Source of the DNA: Arion vulgaris
Taxonomy: Eukaryota; Mollusca; Gastropoda; Stylommatophora; Arionidae
NCBI GenBank assembly: GCA_020796225.1
Contig: CM036753.1
Span: 71,477,865 to 71,541,864 of the forward strand
Reading direction: 5' to 3'
DNA: 64,000 bases
This document shows positions 33,115 to 42,879 of the stretch, piece by piece. Each line of letters starts with the position of its first letter. The first letter of the stretch is position 1. A program made the position numbers and the translations under genes. Under the pieces are notes generated by a model, which worked only from the letters and a program-made list of their open reading frames with translations, was not told the origin of the DNA and did no database searches.

Positions 33115-33875
33115 TCATTCTAGCACTCCTTTTTAAAACATTTTTTCTACTTTTCTCTCTTTTTCTCTCTTTTCTGTTCTTTCACTCTCTTTCTTTCATT
33201 GTTTTTAATTTTGTTATCTTTCTCCATGTCTCTCATTCTTTTATTTATCTCTGTTACTATCTCTCTCTCTTTCTCTTTCTCACTTTTTTCTTTTCTTTCT
33301 CTTTTTTACTTTCAATCTTTCTCACCACCTCCTTCTCTCTCTCTCTCTCTTACACTTTTACTGTTTCTCACCATCACGTTTTTTCTCTCTCTCTTACTTT
33401 CACACCATCTCTCTCTCTCTCTCTCTCTTACTTTTCTCTAACTTTCTCTCCTACTACTTTTCTCTCTCTTTCTTCATCTCACACTCTTTCACTCCCTCGT
33501 TGTTTCTTTCTATCTTTTCTCTTTTCATTTGACCCTTTATTCTCCTTTCGTTCTCTCTTTTACTTATTCCTTTACTATATGTCTCTCTAACTACGCGTTC
33601 TCTCTCTTCTTCTCTCACACTCTTTCGCTCTCTCTCATTGTTTCTTTCTCTTTTTAACTTTCACCTTTTCTTACCTTTTCGTTTTCTCTCACTCTCTCTC
33701 TCTTTCTCTTCTCTCTCTCTCTTCCCTTTCACTATCTTCCTCTCTAACTAATTATCTTTCTTCTCATCTCTCAGACTCTTACACTCTCTTATTATTTTTT
33801 TCTCCCCGTGACATTCACTCCCTATTTCTCTAACAATCTCTATTTTCTCTATACTATTGATTTTGTACATCTATA
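33115..33875. repeat. Pyrimidine tract of about 760 bp
   Basis: Almost pure C/T on the plus strand, with many (CT)n runs (33257-33275, 33331-33352, 33408-33428, 33689-33722). Frames here are composition artefacts. It is the longest strand-asymmetric tract in the window. Confidence 0.93.
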
Positions 33876-34365
33876 CTTTTCTTTCCAAAAACAATCCCTT
33901 GCTGCGTCGCATCGGCGCAGTTTTTGTACATATACCTTTCTTTGATTTTTCTTTTTTTCAGGACAAACACTTTGTCCATTAACAAATAGACATCATGCAG
34001 GTCTGACCTTATTGATGCTACTTGAAGATAGATAGATAGATAGATACACCTGTATGAAATACCTGTATCCTACATTAGAATGAGACCGCTTTTATTCTCA
34101 AATAATTCATTCTATGCTTGTGGCCACTAAGGCTTTATAGAAGAAGAAAAAACACACCGTTTGAATTCAAAACATATAGAAAACCTAGATAACAGATTGT
34201 CATTGAAGTCGGCATGGCATACATTCCCGTTTTAGAACCTTATTCAGAGTTTAATCTGATTGCTTTCTAATGCAGTTTTTAATTTAATTCACATACTCGT
34301 TCGAATTAAATTGTTCCAGTAGCTAAGGTTTATGATCTACATGATAAGATTTTTATATGATAATG
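33876..34365. other. No gene seen; GATA microsatellite
   Basis: (GATA)n at about 34026-34046. The remainder is AT-rich without a frame. Confidence 0.5.
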
Positions 34366-34369
34366 AGGA

Positions 34370-34510
34370 GAAGGATAAGTCCCTTCACTTGGGGATCTAA
34401 ATGACAAGTACATCTGAAGACAGAGTTAAGGCTCGCCTGAATGGCGAGGGACACTGGTGATAACGAAAGCTAGTCTTCACACAGAAAATCAGTCAACATC
34501 ACGCTTGCCG
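34370..34510 (+). mobile_element. SINE family D copy
   Basis: GTCCCTTCACTTGGGGATCT, AAGTACATCTGAAGACAGAG, GCTCGCCTGAATGGCGAGGG and CAGAAAATCAGTCAAC. It has the longest 5' part of the D copies and lacks the GAA tail. Confidence 0.65.
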
Positions 34511-34554
34511 CTTTAAATTTCCAGTGCTTTTCCTGGTACTCAATTGGACTTGGT

Positions 34555-35140
34555 CGACCCACAGTCAACTCTAAATAACTAATACTGATATCGGACGGGT
34601 AAACCCCTGACCTAGATTCAGTTGAAGGGTTGGAATTTATATATGTTTGATAGACCGCTGCAAGTTTTTTTTTCCAATTTTAATCAATTCTATGAGTCTG
34701 TGGTTATTTATTGGTGAAAAATTTTCATAATATTGATATTCCTTATTGCTAAACCTAACTTGTTGCATAATACAGGGTTTTCAACTTAAAAGCAGCCCCA
34801 GTGATAAATAGAAATTTTCCAGGTACGCATTGCGTCTCGTATATTTACTATTTAAACCGGTTCTGACTAGCTTGTCCTACGTCACATTTGTTCATCGCCC
34901 CTTCCCGCACTACAATTACACACCATCACACAACCTTGACCTATACTACGTCATAACCGAACCTTCTCATTTCCATACATATATGCCAGATTAGCTCCAT
35001 TCACAGTCTGCTTTTAAGTTGAACACCCTGTATAACTTCGATTTAGGCTTTTGTTTTGATTTTCAAATGAATTCATATATATACAACAATACTGGAATGC
35101 GGGGTCACCGGTTGTGCTCTTATTTCCCATAATATCTACC
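34555..35140 (+). repeat. Dispersed repeat, plus-strand copy, interrupted by a MITE
   Basis: Without the MITE this stretch aligns end to end with the reverse complement of 36215-36530. Shared strings include GGTTATTTATTGGTGAAAAA, ATAATATTGATATTCCTTAT, AACCTAACTTGTTGCATAAT and the outer block GAATGCGGGGTCACCGG. Its class is unknown, and no coding sequence is seen. Confidence 0.85.
34773..35030. mobile_element. TA-flanked MITE, 258 bp
   Basis: Terminal inverted repeats of 23 bp: CAGGGTTTTCAACTTAAAAG on the left and, complemented, CAGGGTGTTCAACTTAAAAG on the right (one mismatch). TA flanks both ends (34771-34772 and 35031-35032). The paralogue at 36215-36530 shows the empty site with a single TA, confirming the borders. 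A TA target fits the Tc1/mariner group. There is no coding capacity. Confidence 0.95.
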
Positions 35141-35171
35141 TTCTTCTTCTTCTTCTTCTTCTTCTTCTTGT
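35141..35171. repeat. CTT microsatellite
   Basis: (CTT)n of about 30 bp, the complement of the GAA tails seen at other SINEs here. Confidence 0.95.
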
Positions 35172-35179
35172 CGTTCGTA

Positions 35180-35345
35180 TAATTTTTACCTGAGTCCGCA
35201 CACCCATAAGCTTATAGTAGGCTCAGGTCGACCTGAGAGCCGTTTCGGTCTGGAAAACAAATCCCACGCACACTGTGAAATTGAACGCGGACCACTAGCT
35301 AAAGAAGCGAGTGCACTAACAACTACGCTAATGCGTCTCTCGCCC
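35180..35345 (-). mobile_element. SINE family G copy, tRNA-like
   Basis: The reverse strand reads GCATTAGCGTAGTTGTTAGT, then CCGCGTTCAATTTC as the B-box side, followed by GGCTCTCAGGTCGACCTGAG. It matches 49158-49440 (GTAGCGTAGTTGTTAGTGAA and CGGCTCTCAGGTCGACCCAG) in the opposite orientation. Confidence 0.75.
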
Positions 35346-35348
35346 GCC

Positions 35349-35583
35349 TGCCCAGCGTGTTCGTAGCGCGTTGGACTGCGGGTGACTAGCCCTCTGTGAG
35401 TGCGGGTTCAATTCCGCTGGCTGGCAGAAAAAGCCACAGACTCCCCAGATTTGTGGCACCGAACCGAAGGGTTACGATGTCCATGGCACCGAACCGAAGG
35501 GTTACGATGTCCATGTCACCGAGCCGAAGAGCTGAAAGCTCAAGTGCTTCTGGATCGGTAAAAAAATGAAAAAAATTAAAAAA
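35349..35583 (+). mobile_element. SINE family B copy with an internal duplication
   Basis: CCCAGCGTGTTCGTAGCGCG, B box GCGGGTTCAATTCCGC, end GTGCTTCTGGATCGG and an A-rich tail. The 38-bp segment with CCGAAGGGTTACGATGTCCA is present twice (from about 35460 and 35498), where other B copies have one. Confidence 0.92.
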
Positions 35584-35864
35584 ACAATGCAGCTCTCAAT
35601 TAAATTAAAGAGGAATGATATGTTACAAAGAAGAGATAAGAAAAGAGATAAGAAATATGGGATATCTTCTACTTCTTTACTGATCCAGCGGTGCCTGGGC
35701 TCTTGATCTTAGGCTCATTGCTATGTATTAATGGTATTTGTATGTGTTTGTAACATAACAAGATGGAGTATTATTTGTGTGTGTGTGTTTCCTTTTTATG
35801 TAAATGTGTGTATGTCATGTGGGCGTTGTAACTTAACCGATAGTGAGCTTGAATCGTACCTGAT

Positions 35865-35970
35865 TCAAACACCGCGACAGACAGTTTGGAAGCAAATTAG
35901 TTCGACATGGATTTTTACGAACGGTAAAAATAGACCTCATCGTTCAGAAACAAATTGGCAAAGTTTTGAA
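35865..35970. repeat. Dispersed repeat, partner inverted at 41110-41180
   Basis: GACAGTTTGGAAGCAAATTA and GGATTTTTACGAACGGTAAA recur as the reverse complement at 41113-41180 (TTTTTACCGTTCGTAAAAAT and TTTCAAACTGTCTACC). Class unknown. Confidence 0.7.
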
Positions 35971-36214
35971 TGTATAAGTGGTGCCTTGAAAATCGATGAC
36001 TAGTTTACTGTGGTTGATCGCGACATTCTGTTAATAATATGTAACGATTTACATTTGTCATGTATGTCATATGTGCTTAAGATGGATAGATCACTTGTGC
36101 CGGATGGATGACAGCTGGATCGTTAATTTTTGGGGTGTTTTTTTTTGTTGCTTTCGTTCTTATCATCCTAGTTAACCATAATTTGTGATCCGTGTGGGTT
36201 GCTCCAGAGCCAAA

Positions 36215-36530
36215 TAAAAATAATGGGAAATCAGACCACAACTATACCCGTGACCTCGCATTCCGGTATTTTTGTATATAGACGAATTCATTTTAAAATT
36301 AAAATAAAATGCTAAATCGAAGTTATATTATGCAACAAGTTAGGTTTAACAATAAGGAATATCAATATTATGAATATTTTTCACCAATAAATAACCATAT
36401 ACTCACAGAATTTAGCAAAATTGCAAAAAAGCTTGCAGTGTACTATCAAATATCTATAAATTCCAGTCCCCCGATTTGATCTAGGTCAGGGTTTCCCGTC
36501 AGTTATTAGGCCTAGTTATTTACAGTTGGC
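36215..36530 (-). repeat. Dispersed repeat, inverted partner of 34555-35140 (empty site)
   Basis: Reverse complement of the copy at 34555-35140 but without the 258-bp MITE. The joined site reads GCATAATATAACTTCG on the reverse strand. The two copies are about 1.4 kb apart in opposite orientation. Confidence 0.88.
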
Positions 36531-36639
36531 TGTGGTTGCAGCAAGAACATTTGGTGTATTTAAGACAAGTTACCCACAACAGGAGTATACGTCTAAGTAC
36601 AGATGATCATGCTATGAGATTGTCTGGCATACTTAATTT

Positions 36640-36946
36640 GATATTACTCTCCACTCCTCGTGGATCAAAGGGCCTCAACAGTTGTTCGCCACTTTTCCCG
36701 GTCTCTAGCTGTTTTCTTTATGGTCTCCCAGCATAGTCCAGCACCCTTCAGTTCTTCATGAAGACTTCGTCTCCAGATCTGTTTATGACGTACCTTTTTC
36801 CGTTTTCCTGGCGGGTTGGACTCAAATATTTATCTAGTGACACTCGACTGTGGCTTCCATAGGGTGTGCTCAACCCATTGTCATTGTCTTCTCTTAACCT
36901 GGGTCATCGTGTGTTCCTGTCCTGTTCTTATCCACAGATCTGTGCT
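36640..36946 (-). pseudogene. LINE 3' end remnant
   Basis: Its plus strand (CACTCCTCGTGGATCAAAGG, GCCTCAACAGTTGTTCGCCA) matches the 3' end of the LINE at 52528-53473 closely. The reverse reading contains decayed forms of the EWNPxGKRKRGRP and TWRR-L segments. It is cut at 36946 where an F element starts. Confidence 0.88.
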
Positions 36947-36950
36947 TCGC

Positions 36951-37275
36951 CCGAGTGGTTGCCGGGGCCCAAATTGGGGTGTAAAAAATAGAGCCACTGT
37001 TACCTGCTACGCATGTCGTAAGAGACGTCTAAGGCGTTGGGCGTGGGCTAGCTACCCCACACCGTAAAAAAACATTAGATGGCTACAGAACGGAAAGCGA
37101 ACCGAGTAAACGCTTGCTGAAACCGGACACATCGCCGAGGGATAAGCACCAGAGCTCCAAATGGTACTGAAGATGTGACGTAAAACACACCAATGCTAAG
37201 GCTGCATGAATCAGATTTCCACATGAATAGAATTTATGGGGAGATCTGGTACATCGGTCTGGCCGGTGATCACGA
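36951..37275 (+). mobile_element. SINE family F copy with A-type head
   Basis: The first 100 bp are A-type: CGCCCGAGTGGTTGCCGGGG, then CACTGTTACCTGCTACGCAT and GTCGTAAGAGACGTCTAAGG. The body is then different from A: GGGCTAGCTACCCCACACCG, AAACGCTTGCTGAAACCGGA, ACACATCGCCGAGGGATAAG, AGAGCTCCAAATGGTACTGA and GGTACATCGGTCTGG. The reverse copy at 62850-63172 has the same mosaic. Confidence 0.85.
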
Positions 37276-37370
37276 GATCTATGTTTGTAAATACTAGTGC
37301 TAGTTAATAGTTTAACACAACAGAAGAAGAGCAAAAGAAACTTAACTATAAACTCTAGTGCTAGTTAAGG

Positions 37371-37805
37371 TGTCTCTGTGGCGTAGAGCTTGGGTGCTCG
37401 TCTCTTGTTCCAAAGGTACTCGGTTCACACCTTCGTTGGGATATCCCCATTGTGATATTTTTCATGAGACCATCTCAGTGTATGTGAGATCGAGTACCTA
37501 GTCCTATAGCAGACAACGATAAAACGTAGATTCTGTATTCAAGTTGAGCACGTAAAAGAACCTTTGTCAGTTCAAAATCGAGAAGAACAGGCTGGAAAGT
37601 CGCTGCCCCAGGCAAAATTCATTGGAATGATTATGGAATACAATTCGTACATAATATTGTCACCATCTTCTAAATTATATCGGTGACCCTCACCAGTGCT
37701 ACGGAGTTCGTGCACTGCCGCTGAGATCTTCCTGTGTAAGAAAGACATCGGAACACACATGGTTACTCACCGAAGTGGAATGATGAGGGTCCTATCAATC
37801 AATCA
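37371..37805 (+). mobile_element. SINE family E copy, tRNA-like head and ATCA tail
   Basis: The head GTCTCTGTGGCGTAGAGCTT and a B-box-like GGTACTCGGTTCACACC are followed by GTATGTGAGATCGAGTACCT, AAATCGAGAAGAACAGGCTG, then the 3' body CAGTGCTACGGAGTTCGTGC and AGATCTTCCTGTGTAAGAAA, ending CTATCAATCAATCA. The uninterrupted copy is about 435 bp and serves as the reference for the split copy at 52262-53690. Confidence 0.85.
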
Positions 37806-37854
37806 CTCAAATCTAGTGTCAGTAATAGTTTAACACAACTAATAGTCAACACAC

Positions 37855-38310
37855 TGTTGCAGAAGGCCCAAGTGAGTTGGACCGGTCACGTCGCTCGGAA
37901 GCCTGACAACCTCAGTTGATGTCAGCGAGCTTGAAGGGGTTCAGCTGGTGGACAGAAAAACGCTTTAAAGACACTCTTAAAGTGTCTGAAATGCTTTCGA
38001 TATAGACACCGCGTCTTTTGAATCTCTGGCGCTAGATCGCCAAATGTGGCGCTGTAACAACACAAGAGGAACTCGCATAGCTGAGAGTAGTCGTGCCTTT
38101 GAAGCACAGAAAAAACCAGCTGTGTAAAAGGACAGAACACACAACACCCACATGTCAAGCCTTGATCATGTACCCCCCACCTGTTGTAGGGGATTGTATT
38201 CTATGATTGAACTCTACAGTCACCTCCGCACACACCAGAGAGGTGCAGCAGCACACGTCTGAGGCTGTTGTCATCATCGCTTGCGATGGACGGCTATTAT
38301 TATTATTATT
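37855..38310 (+). pseudogene. LINE 3' end, same family as 31855-32370
   Basis: Forward CTGTTGCAGAAGGCCCAAGT encodes LLQKAQVSW-GHVAR. The sequence then passes through a decayed LEGVQLVDRKTL region and a 3' untranslated part (GATCATGTACCCCCCACCTG, ACTCTACAGTCACCTCCGCA) that matches the other copy in reverse. An ATT microsatellite (38296-38320) closes it. Confidence 0.85.
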
Positions 38311-38320
38311 ATTATTATTA

Positions 38321-39010
38321 ACACCGCAGTAGACAAATAATAAAGACTGAAGTGGCGACTTCCTTAACGAATGAGTTTCAGTTATGGAGGAAACTAGATA
38401 CATGAATAACTCACAAGATTTCGTCTGAGACTCATTTTTCTTAATCAGCACCGGCAAAACATGAGTAGTTAAGCTCTATTAGACTGTAATCCTGGTCCTC
38501 AATTAAAACAATTATAGAAATCACAAGTCACGTGGATGCCATCATTTTGTTGCCAACAAGAACGATGTTTGCGGTTCTCAACGAGGCAGGATCGTCGGGT
38601 CCAAGACGATATCAAATCTAAACTGTCCCTTCAAGACTGGAAATATAACAGATATTGTAATGGCGTGACTGTAATTGCTAACAGTTTGTGGTGTTTGAGT
38701 TTAGAATAGCAGACTATGTTTCGTGAATTACAACTCATGAAGCAGATTGAGAGGTAAGGAACCCACATATTACTCCGCTTCTGAAAATCCCTGATCACTG
38801 TTATTGGTTGTATTTAGAAGCAATGCTCTTCGCATTATGCATTCTTTTCAATTTTGTCTTTCACATTTTATTTATTGAGTCTGTTAGTGTCATATATAAC
38901 TAATTATTGCATTGCTTTGCAGGGGCGTGACCAGTAATGTATTTTTTCAGCCTACTCCCACTTGATTCCATTAGCTTATTTGTTAGCGTCGAGATTATTT
39001 GATATTATGG
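38321..39010. other. No gene seen
   Basis: AT-rich. The reverse 100-codon frame at 38155-38457 crosses the ATT repeat and the LINE end, so it is not called. Confidence 0.45.
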
Positions 39011-39024
39011 CAAGACACGTCACT

Positions 39025-39283
39025 TCTTCTTCTTCTTCTTTGCGTTCGTTCTTTACGACCAATTTTAATCACTCTTTGCGATATGATTTGATCTTTGCCA
39101 AGAACGCGTATACGTTGCACATTGGTTTGGTAGGCCCCTAAACGCATAAGACTTCTACACGTTTAGGAAATATGCATCCGATTTCAGCCAAACCTCCTTA
39201 GTTGCCTCTTACGACATGCGTGGCAGGTAACAGTGGTTCTATTCTTTACACCCCAAATTTGGGCCCCGGTAACCACTCGGGCG
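39025..39283 (-). mobile_element. SINE family A copy with 12-bp target duplication
   Basis: Full-length reverse A element from the TTC tail to GGGCCCCGGTAACCACTCGG. AGACACGTCACT flanks it at 39013-39024 and 39284-39295. Confidence 0.96.
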
Positions 39284-39374
39284 AGACACGTCACTGATTC
39301 AAATATTGACCGGAATCTCTCTTGTTATATTTCGATAATTGTTATTGATAACATAATCATTTTCACTGCAATTT

Positions 39375-39692
39375 TTGCCCATGTGGTGCCGGGGCCCGCA
39401 AGGGAAGCAAAGAATAGTACCACTGCAACCTACAATGCATGTCGTAATAGGCGATTGATGTAGGCCCTAGAGATGCGACTATAGTAAATAAAAAACTGCT
39501 CAGAAATAGGATGTGCTGTTCTACTTGTAGGCGCATAACTGTCACAAAGTACAATCGCTCTTAGGCTCAGATCACATACAAATCACACAGAGTAGTTGAC
39601 AAGTGTTCGATATGGAGCGTTCTCGCTCTTAGGCTCAGATCACATACAAATCACACAGAGTAGTTGACAAGTGTTCGATATGGAACGTTCGA
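39375..39692 (+). mobile_element. SINE family C copy with duplicated 3' end
   Basis: GTGGTGCCGGGGCCCGCAAG, TAGTACCACTGCAACCTACA, ACTTGTAGGCGCATAACTGT, then the 3' segment CGCTCTTAGGCTCAGATCAC to TATGGAGCGTTC twice in tandem (about 66 bp each), ending GAAGAAGAA. Confidence 0.9.
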
Positions 39693-39880
39693 AGAAGAAC
39701 TTAAAATAAGGTTCTACAAAAATATCTTCCTTATCTTCTAAATTACATCGATGACCCTCGCCGGTGCTAATGAGTTCTGCACTGTAGCTAAGATTCTCCT
39801 GTGTAAGAGATAGATCGGAGCACACACGGCTACTCACCGAAGTGCAATGATGACGGTCTTATCAATCAATCAATCAAGGT
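39693..39880 (+). mobile_element. SINE family E 3' half
   Basis: TCTACAAAAATATCTTCCTT, TCGATGACCCTCGCCGGTGC, AAGATTCTCCTGTGTAAGAG and CTTATCAATCAATCAATCAA. The tRNA-like head is absent. Confidence 0.8.
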
Positions 39881-40146
39881 ATCAGCAAGACAATAGTAAC
39901 TTCAAGACCAGATACATATGACACATTTTGCAGAACATAGCAGCAAATTGTAAACACATGCAGATGTCACAACATCACATTGAGCCGAATAATAAGACTC
40001 CAAGCAGCTCTGGATAATTGAAGAAGATAGAATAATTCTCGAAGAGACGAAACGACAGTGAAAGCAAATATCTCCGATATTGCGATCAAGTTTGTTCATT
40101 TTCAACAAAATTGCTTATATATGTGTTGTTTCTTGAACTACTGTTT

Positions 40147-40403
40147 CACCCGAATTGGGACCCAAATTTGGGGTGTAAAGAATAGAACCACTGTTACCTG
40201 CCACGCATGTCGTAAGAGGTGACTAAGGAGGTTTGGCTGAAATCGGATACACATGTTCTAAACGTGCAGAAGTCTATGCGTTTAGGGGCCTACCAAGCCA
40301 ATGTGCAACGTATACACGTTCTTGGCAAAGATCAAACATATCACAAAGAGTGATTAAAATTGGTCGTAAAGAACGAACGCAAAGAAGAAGAGAAGAAGAA
40401 GAA
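40147..40403 (+). mobile_element. SINE family A copy with 12-bp target duplication
   Basis: Full A element with a slightly decayed start (CACCCGAATTGGGACCC). GAACTACTGTTT lies at 40135-40146 and 40404-40415. Confidence 0.95.
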
Positions 40404-40654
40404 GAACTACTGTTTGAAAGTGGACATTCCCATTTTACATGACATGAGTTAGCTCTGATGGCGACTCTATTATCAATGAGAACTGATACATTGCTACAGT
40501 GGAACTCTAGATGTGGTACTTTTACTACTACTACTTTGTAGTTTGATTGGGGACAATCAAAGGCTAGCGGAGTAAACCGTACAGAAAGCAGGAAAACCAA
40601 GTAGTTCACAAAAAGACAGGTTTTCTGGGCAGATGACGCTCAACAAACCGGGAG

Positions 40655-40890
40655 GGCAGGTCGTCTAAGGGTCGCTACCCTAAAAGAAAATAGCAACCTG
40701 CTGCTTTGCAGGGGACAGTCTAAGGCTAACGGAGAGCGAACCCAGTAAACGCTGGTTGAAATCGGACACGTCGCCGAAGGACAAGCAATAGAGCTCCAAA
40801 TGGTTCTGAAGATTGTGACGTAAAACACGTTCTTGGCAAAGGCTGTTTATATATCACAATAAGAATGATAAAAATGGCAGAAAAAGAACA

Positions 40891-40951
<61 letters not shown>
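40655..40951 (+). mobile_element. SINE family F copy with a GA microsatellite tail
   Basis: AGGCTAACGGAGAGCGAACC, AAACGCTGGTTGAAATCGGA, ACACGTCGCCGAAGGACAAG, CACGTTCTTGGCAAAGGCTG and CAATAAGAATGATAAAAATG, closed by (GA)n at 40894-40951. It lacks the A-type head. Confidence 0.8.
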
Positions 40952-40955
<4 letters not shown>

Positions 40956-41109
40956 AAAGATGTGTTACTTTAAAGTGTTTTTTTTTTGGTTTAAGATATT
41001 ATACTTATTGAAATGAAAATCGTGGCATATCCGTTATAGGACTTAGCTATCTACCACAGTAAACGAGTCGTCGATTTTCTAGGCATCACTTATACGTTTA
41101 GTATCTTAC

Positions 41110-41182
41110 AAACGATGGGGTCTATTTTTACCGTTCGTAAAAATCTACGGGCACGAATTTGTTTTCAAACTGTCTACCGTGA
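41110..41182. repeat. Dispersed repeat, inverted partner of 35865-35970
   Basis: See 35865-35970. TATTTTTACCGTTCGTAAAA and GTTTTCAAACTGTCTACC are shared in reverse. Confidence 0.65.
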
Positions 41183-41205
41183 AGTTTGTACCAGGTACGC
41201 TTGGG

Positions 41206-41418
41206 GTTTGTGTGGGTTTTTTTTTCAATCCACATGCACTTGAGCTTTCAGCTCTGCGACTAAATGCTATGGTCATCATAACCCTTCGGTTCGGTGCCAC
41301 GAACACAGTAAATCTGGAGAACATGTGGCTTTTCTGCCAGCTGGCGGAATTGAACCGCACCCACAGGGGACTTGTGACCTGTCGTCCAACGCGCCATGAA
41401 TACACTGGGCAGGTGGGC
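41206..41418 (-). mobile_element. SINE family B copy
   Basis: Starts with a T run, then CTTGAGCTTTCAGCTCTGCG, ACCCTTCGGTTCGGTGCCAC, GCGGAATTGAACCGCACCC (reverse B box) and CACTGGGC. GTACGCTTGGG occurs just outside both ends (41195 and 41419), a target duplication of about 11 bp. Confidence 0.92.
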
Positions 41419-41529
41419 GTACGCTTGGGTTATGATCTAAGTAGTAATCTGCCGTAGAAGCATACAAGGGACGCAACTTAAGGGAAACAAAGTGTATGTC
41501 TTATATGCCGTAGTATCATGAAAGGGAAA

Positions 41530-41850
41530 CCGCCCCAGTGGTTACCGGGGCAAAAATTTGGAGTGTAAAGAATAGAACCACTGTTACCTGTCACGCATGT
41601 CGTAAGAGGCGACTAAGGAGGTTTGGATGAAAGCGGATGCACGTGTTCTAAACGTGTAGAAGTCTATGTGTTTAGGGGCCTACCAAACCAATGTGCAACG
41701 TATACACGTTCTTGGCAAAGATCAAACATATCACAAAGAGTAATTAAAATTGGTCGTAAAGAACGAACGCAAAGAAGAAGAAGGAGACAAAGAGTGATTA
41801 AAATTGGTCGTAAAGAACGAACGCAAAGAAGAAGCAGAAGAAGAAGAAAA
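41530..41850 (+). mobile_element. SINE family A copy with duplicated 3' end
   Basis: CGCCCCAGTGGTTACCGGGG to AACGAACGCAAAGAAGAAG, then a second copy of the last ~50 bases (CAAAGAGTGATTAAAATTGG to AGAAGAAGAAG). An imperfect 10-bp duplication, AAAGGGAAAC/AAAAGGAAAC, flanks the whole. Confidence 0.9.
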
Positions 41851-41869
41851 GGAAACAAAATTTAGAATA

Positions 41870-42290
41870 TAGCAACCTCAATACACAAAATTCTGTTTTT
41901 AAACCATAACTTTGTTAAAGTGAGCTTTAATTAGATGCTGCTACAACTAATAGCTCAGCGATACAAACAACAAGAAGGAAGACAAGGTAGAATGCCGTCT
42001 GTTCTGCAAATTACATTAACCTGCTTACAGCTGTAATATATTGATGGGCGGAAACTGCTTACATTTACTGCTAACATTCTTAATGATGTGAATACATCGT
42101 TGTCAGCATTCTGTGTCTTCTTTGTTCGTTTCAACAAACTACCAGTAATTGAAACTGCTCAGCATTCTTTCTTACTTCCGTCATGAAATAAATTTAACGT
42201 AGGAGGAAGTGTTACGTACAATAATAGAAAATTGCTAGTTTTGTGTGAAACCATTTATTTTATACGTTCTGGAAAAATGTACGTCTGTAC
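41870..42290. other. No gene seen
   Basis: AT-rich spacer with no frame over 62 codons that makes sense. Confidence 0.5.
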
Positions 42291-42303
42291 TCACAGGTTT
42301 CTA

Positions 42304-42415
42304 GAACTACTACTACTACTACTACAGCTGCTGCTGTTACAACTACGCCGACTACCATTTCTACTATTGATGCTGCTGCTGCTGTTTCTTCTGCTGCTAC
42401 AACTCAACATTAAAT
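42304..42415. repeat. Imperfect CTA/CTG trinucleotide tract
   Basis: CTACTACTACTACTACTACA followed by CTG-rich and CTA-rich blocks to about 42405. Leu- or Ser-rich frames across it are artefacts. Confidence 0.85.
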
Positions 42416-42514
42416 AATCTTGTCGCGAGCTTAACTCTGCCATATTAACGGTTCTTCGAAACTTGTCTCTCTCAAATGTCAGATGTCTCGCCTCTGCAGT
42501 CACCAGGTTCTTCT

Positions 42515-42612
42515 TCTTCTGCGTTCGCCTGATGTGAATTTAGGTGTTAGCCATGACACATGGTATGGCGCTTCTGGCTGATTTTTGCGTGAAGACCTAC
42601 TAGTTCCATTCC
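42515..42612 (-). mobile_element. SINE family D copy
   Basis: Starts after TTCTTCTTCT, then GCGTTCGCCTGATGTGAATT, ATGGCGCTTCTGGCTGATTT and TTGCGTGAAGACCTAC, the reverse of the D layout. Confidence 0.75.
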
Positions 42613-42879
42613 ATATTACTTTTAGTTGTTTAAGTTATTGTAAGGTTATGTTTATACTTTTGTAAAACGCATACTTCTGCTACATGGTACTCGCTGCAAT
42701 ACCAAGAGCTAAAGTGAAACTTGATTATTGAATAAGTCAGCTATTGTGAGGTAGATTTGATAATATGGTGTCATTTCTTTAACAAACATCACTAGATTGT
42801 GAATATTGTCTCATTTACTTCCCATTGTTTCTATGGTAAACCCGATGAATCAGCCAGGGAACCGAACGACCGGGAAAAA

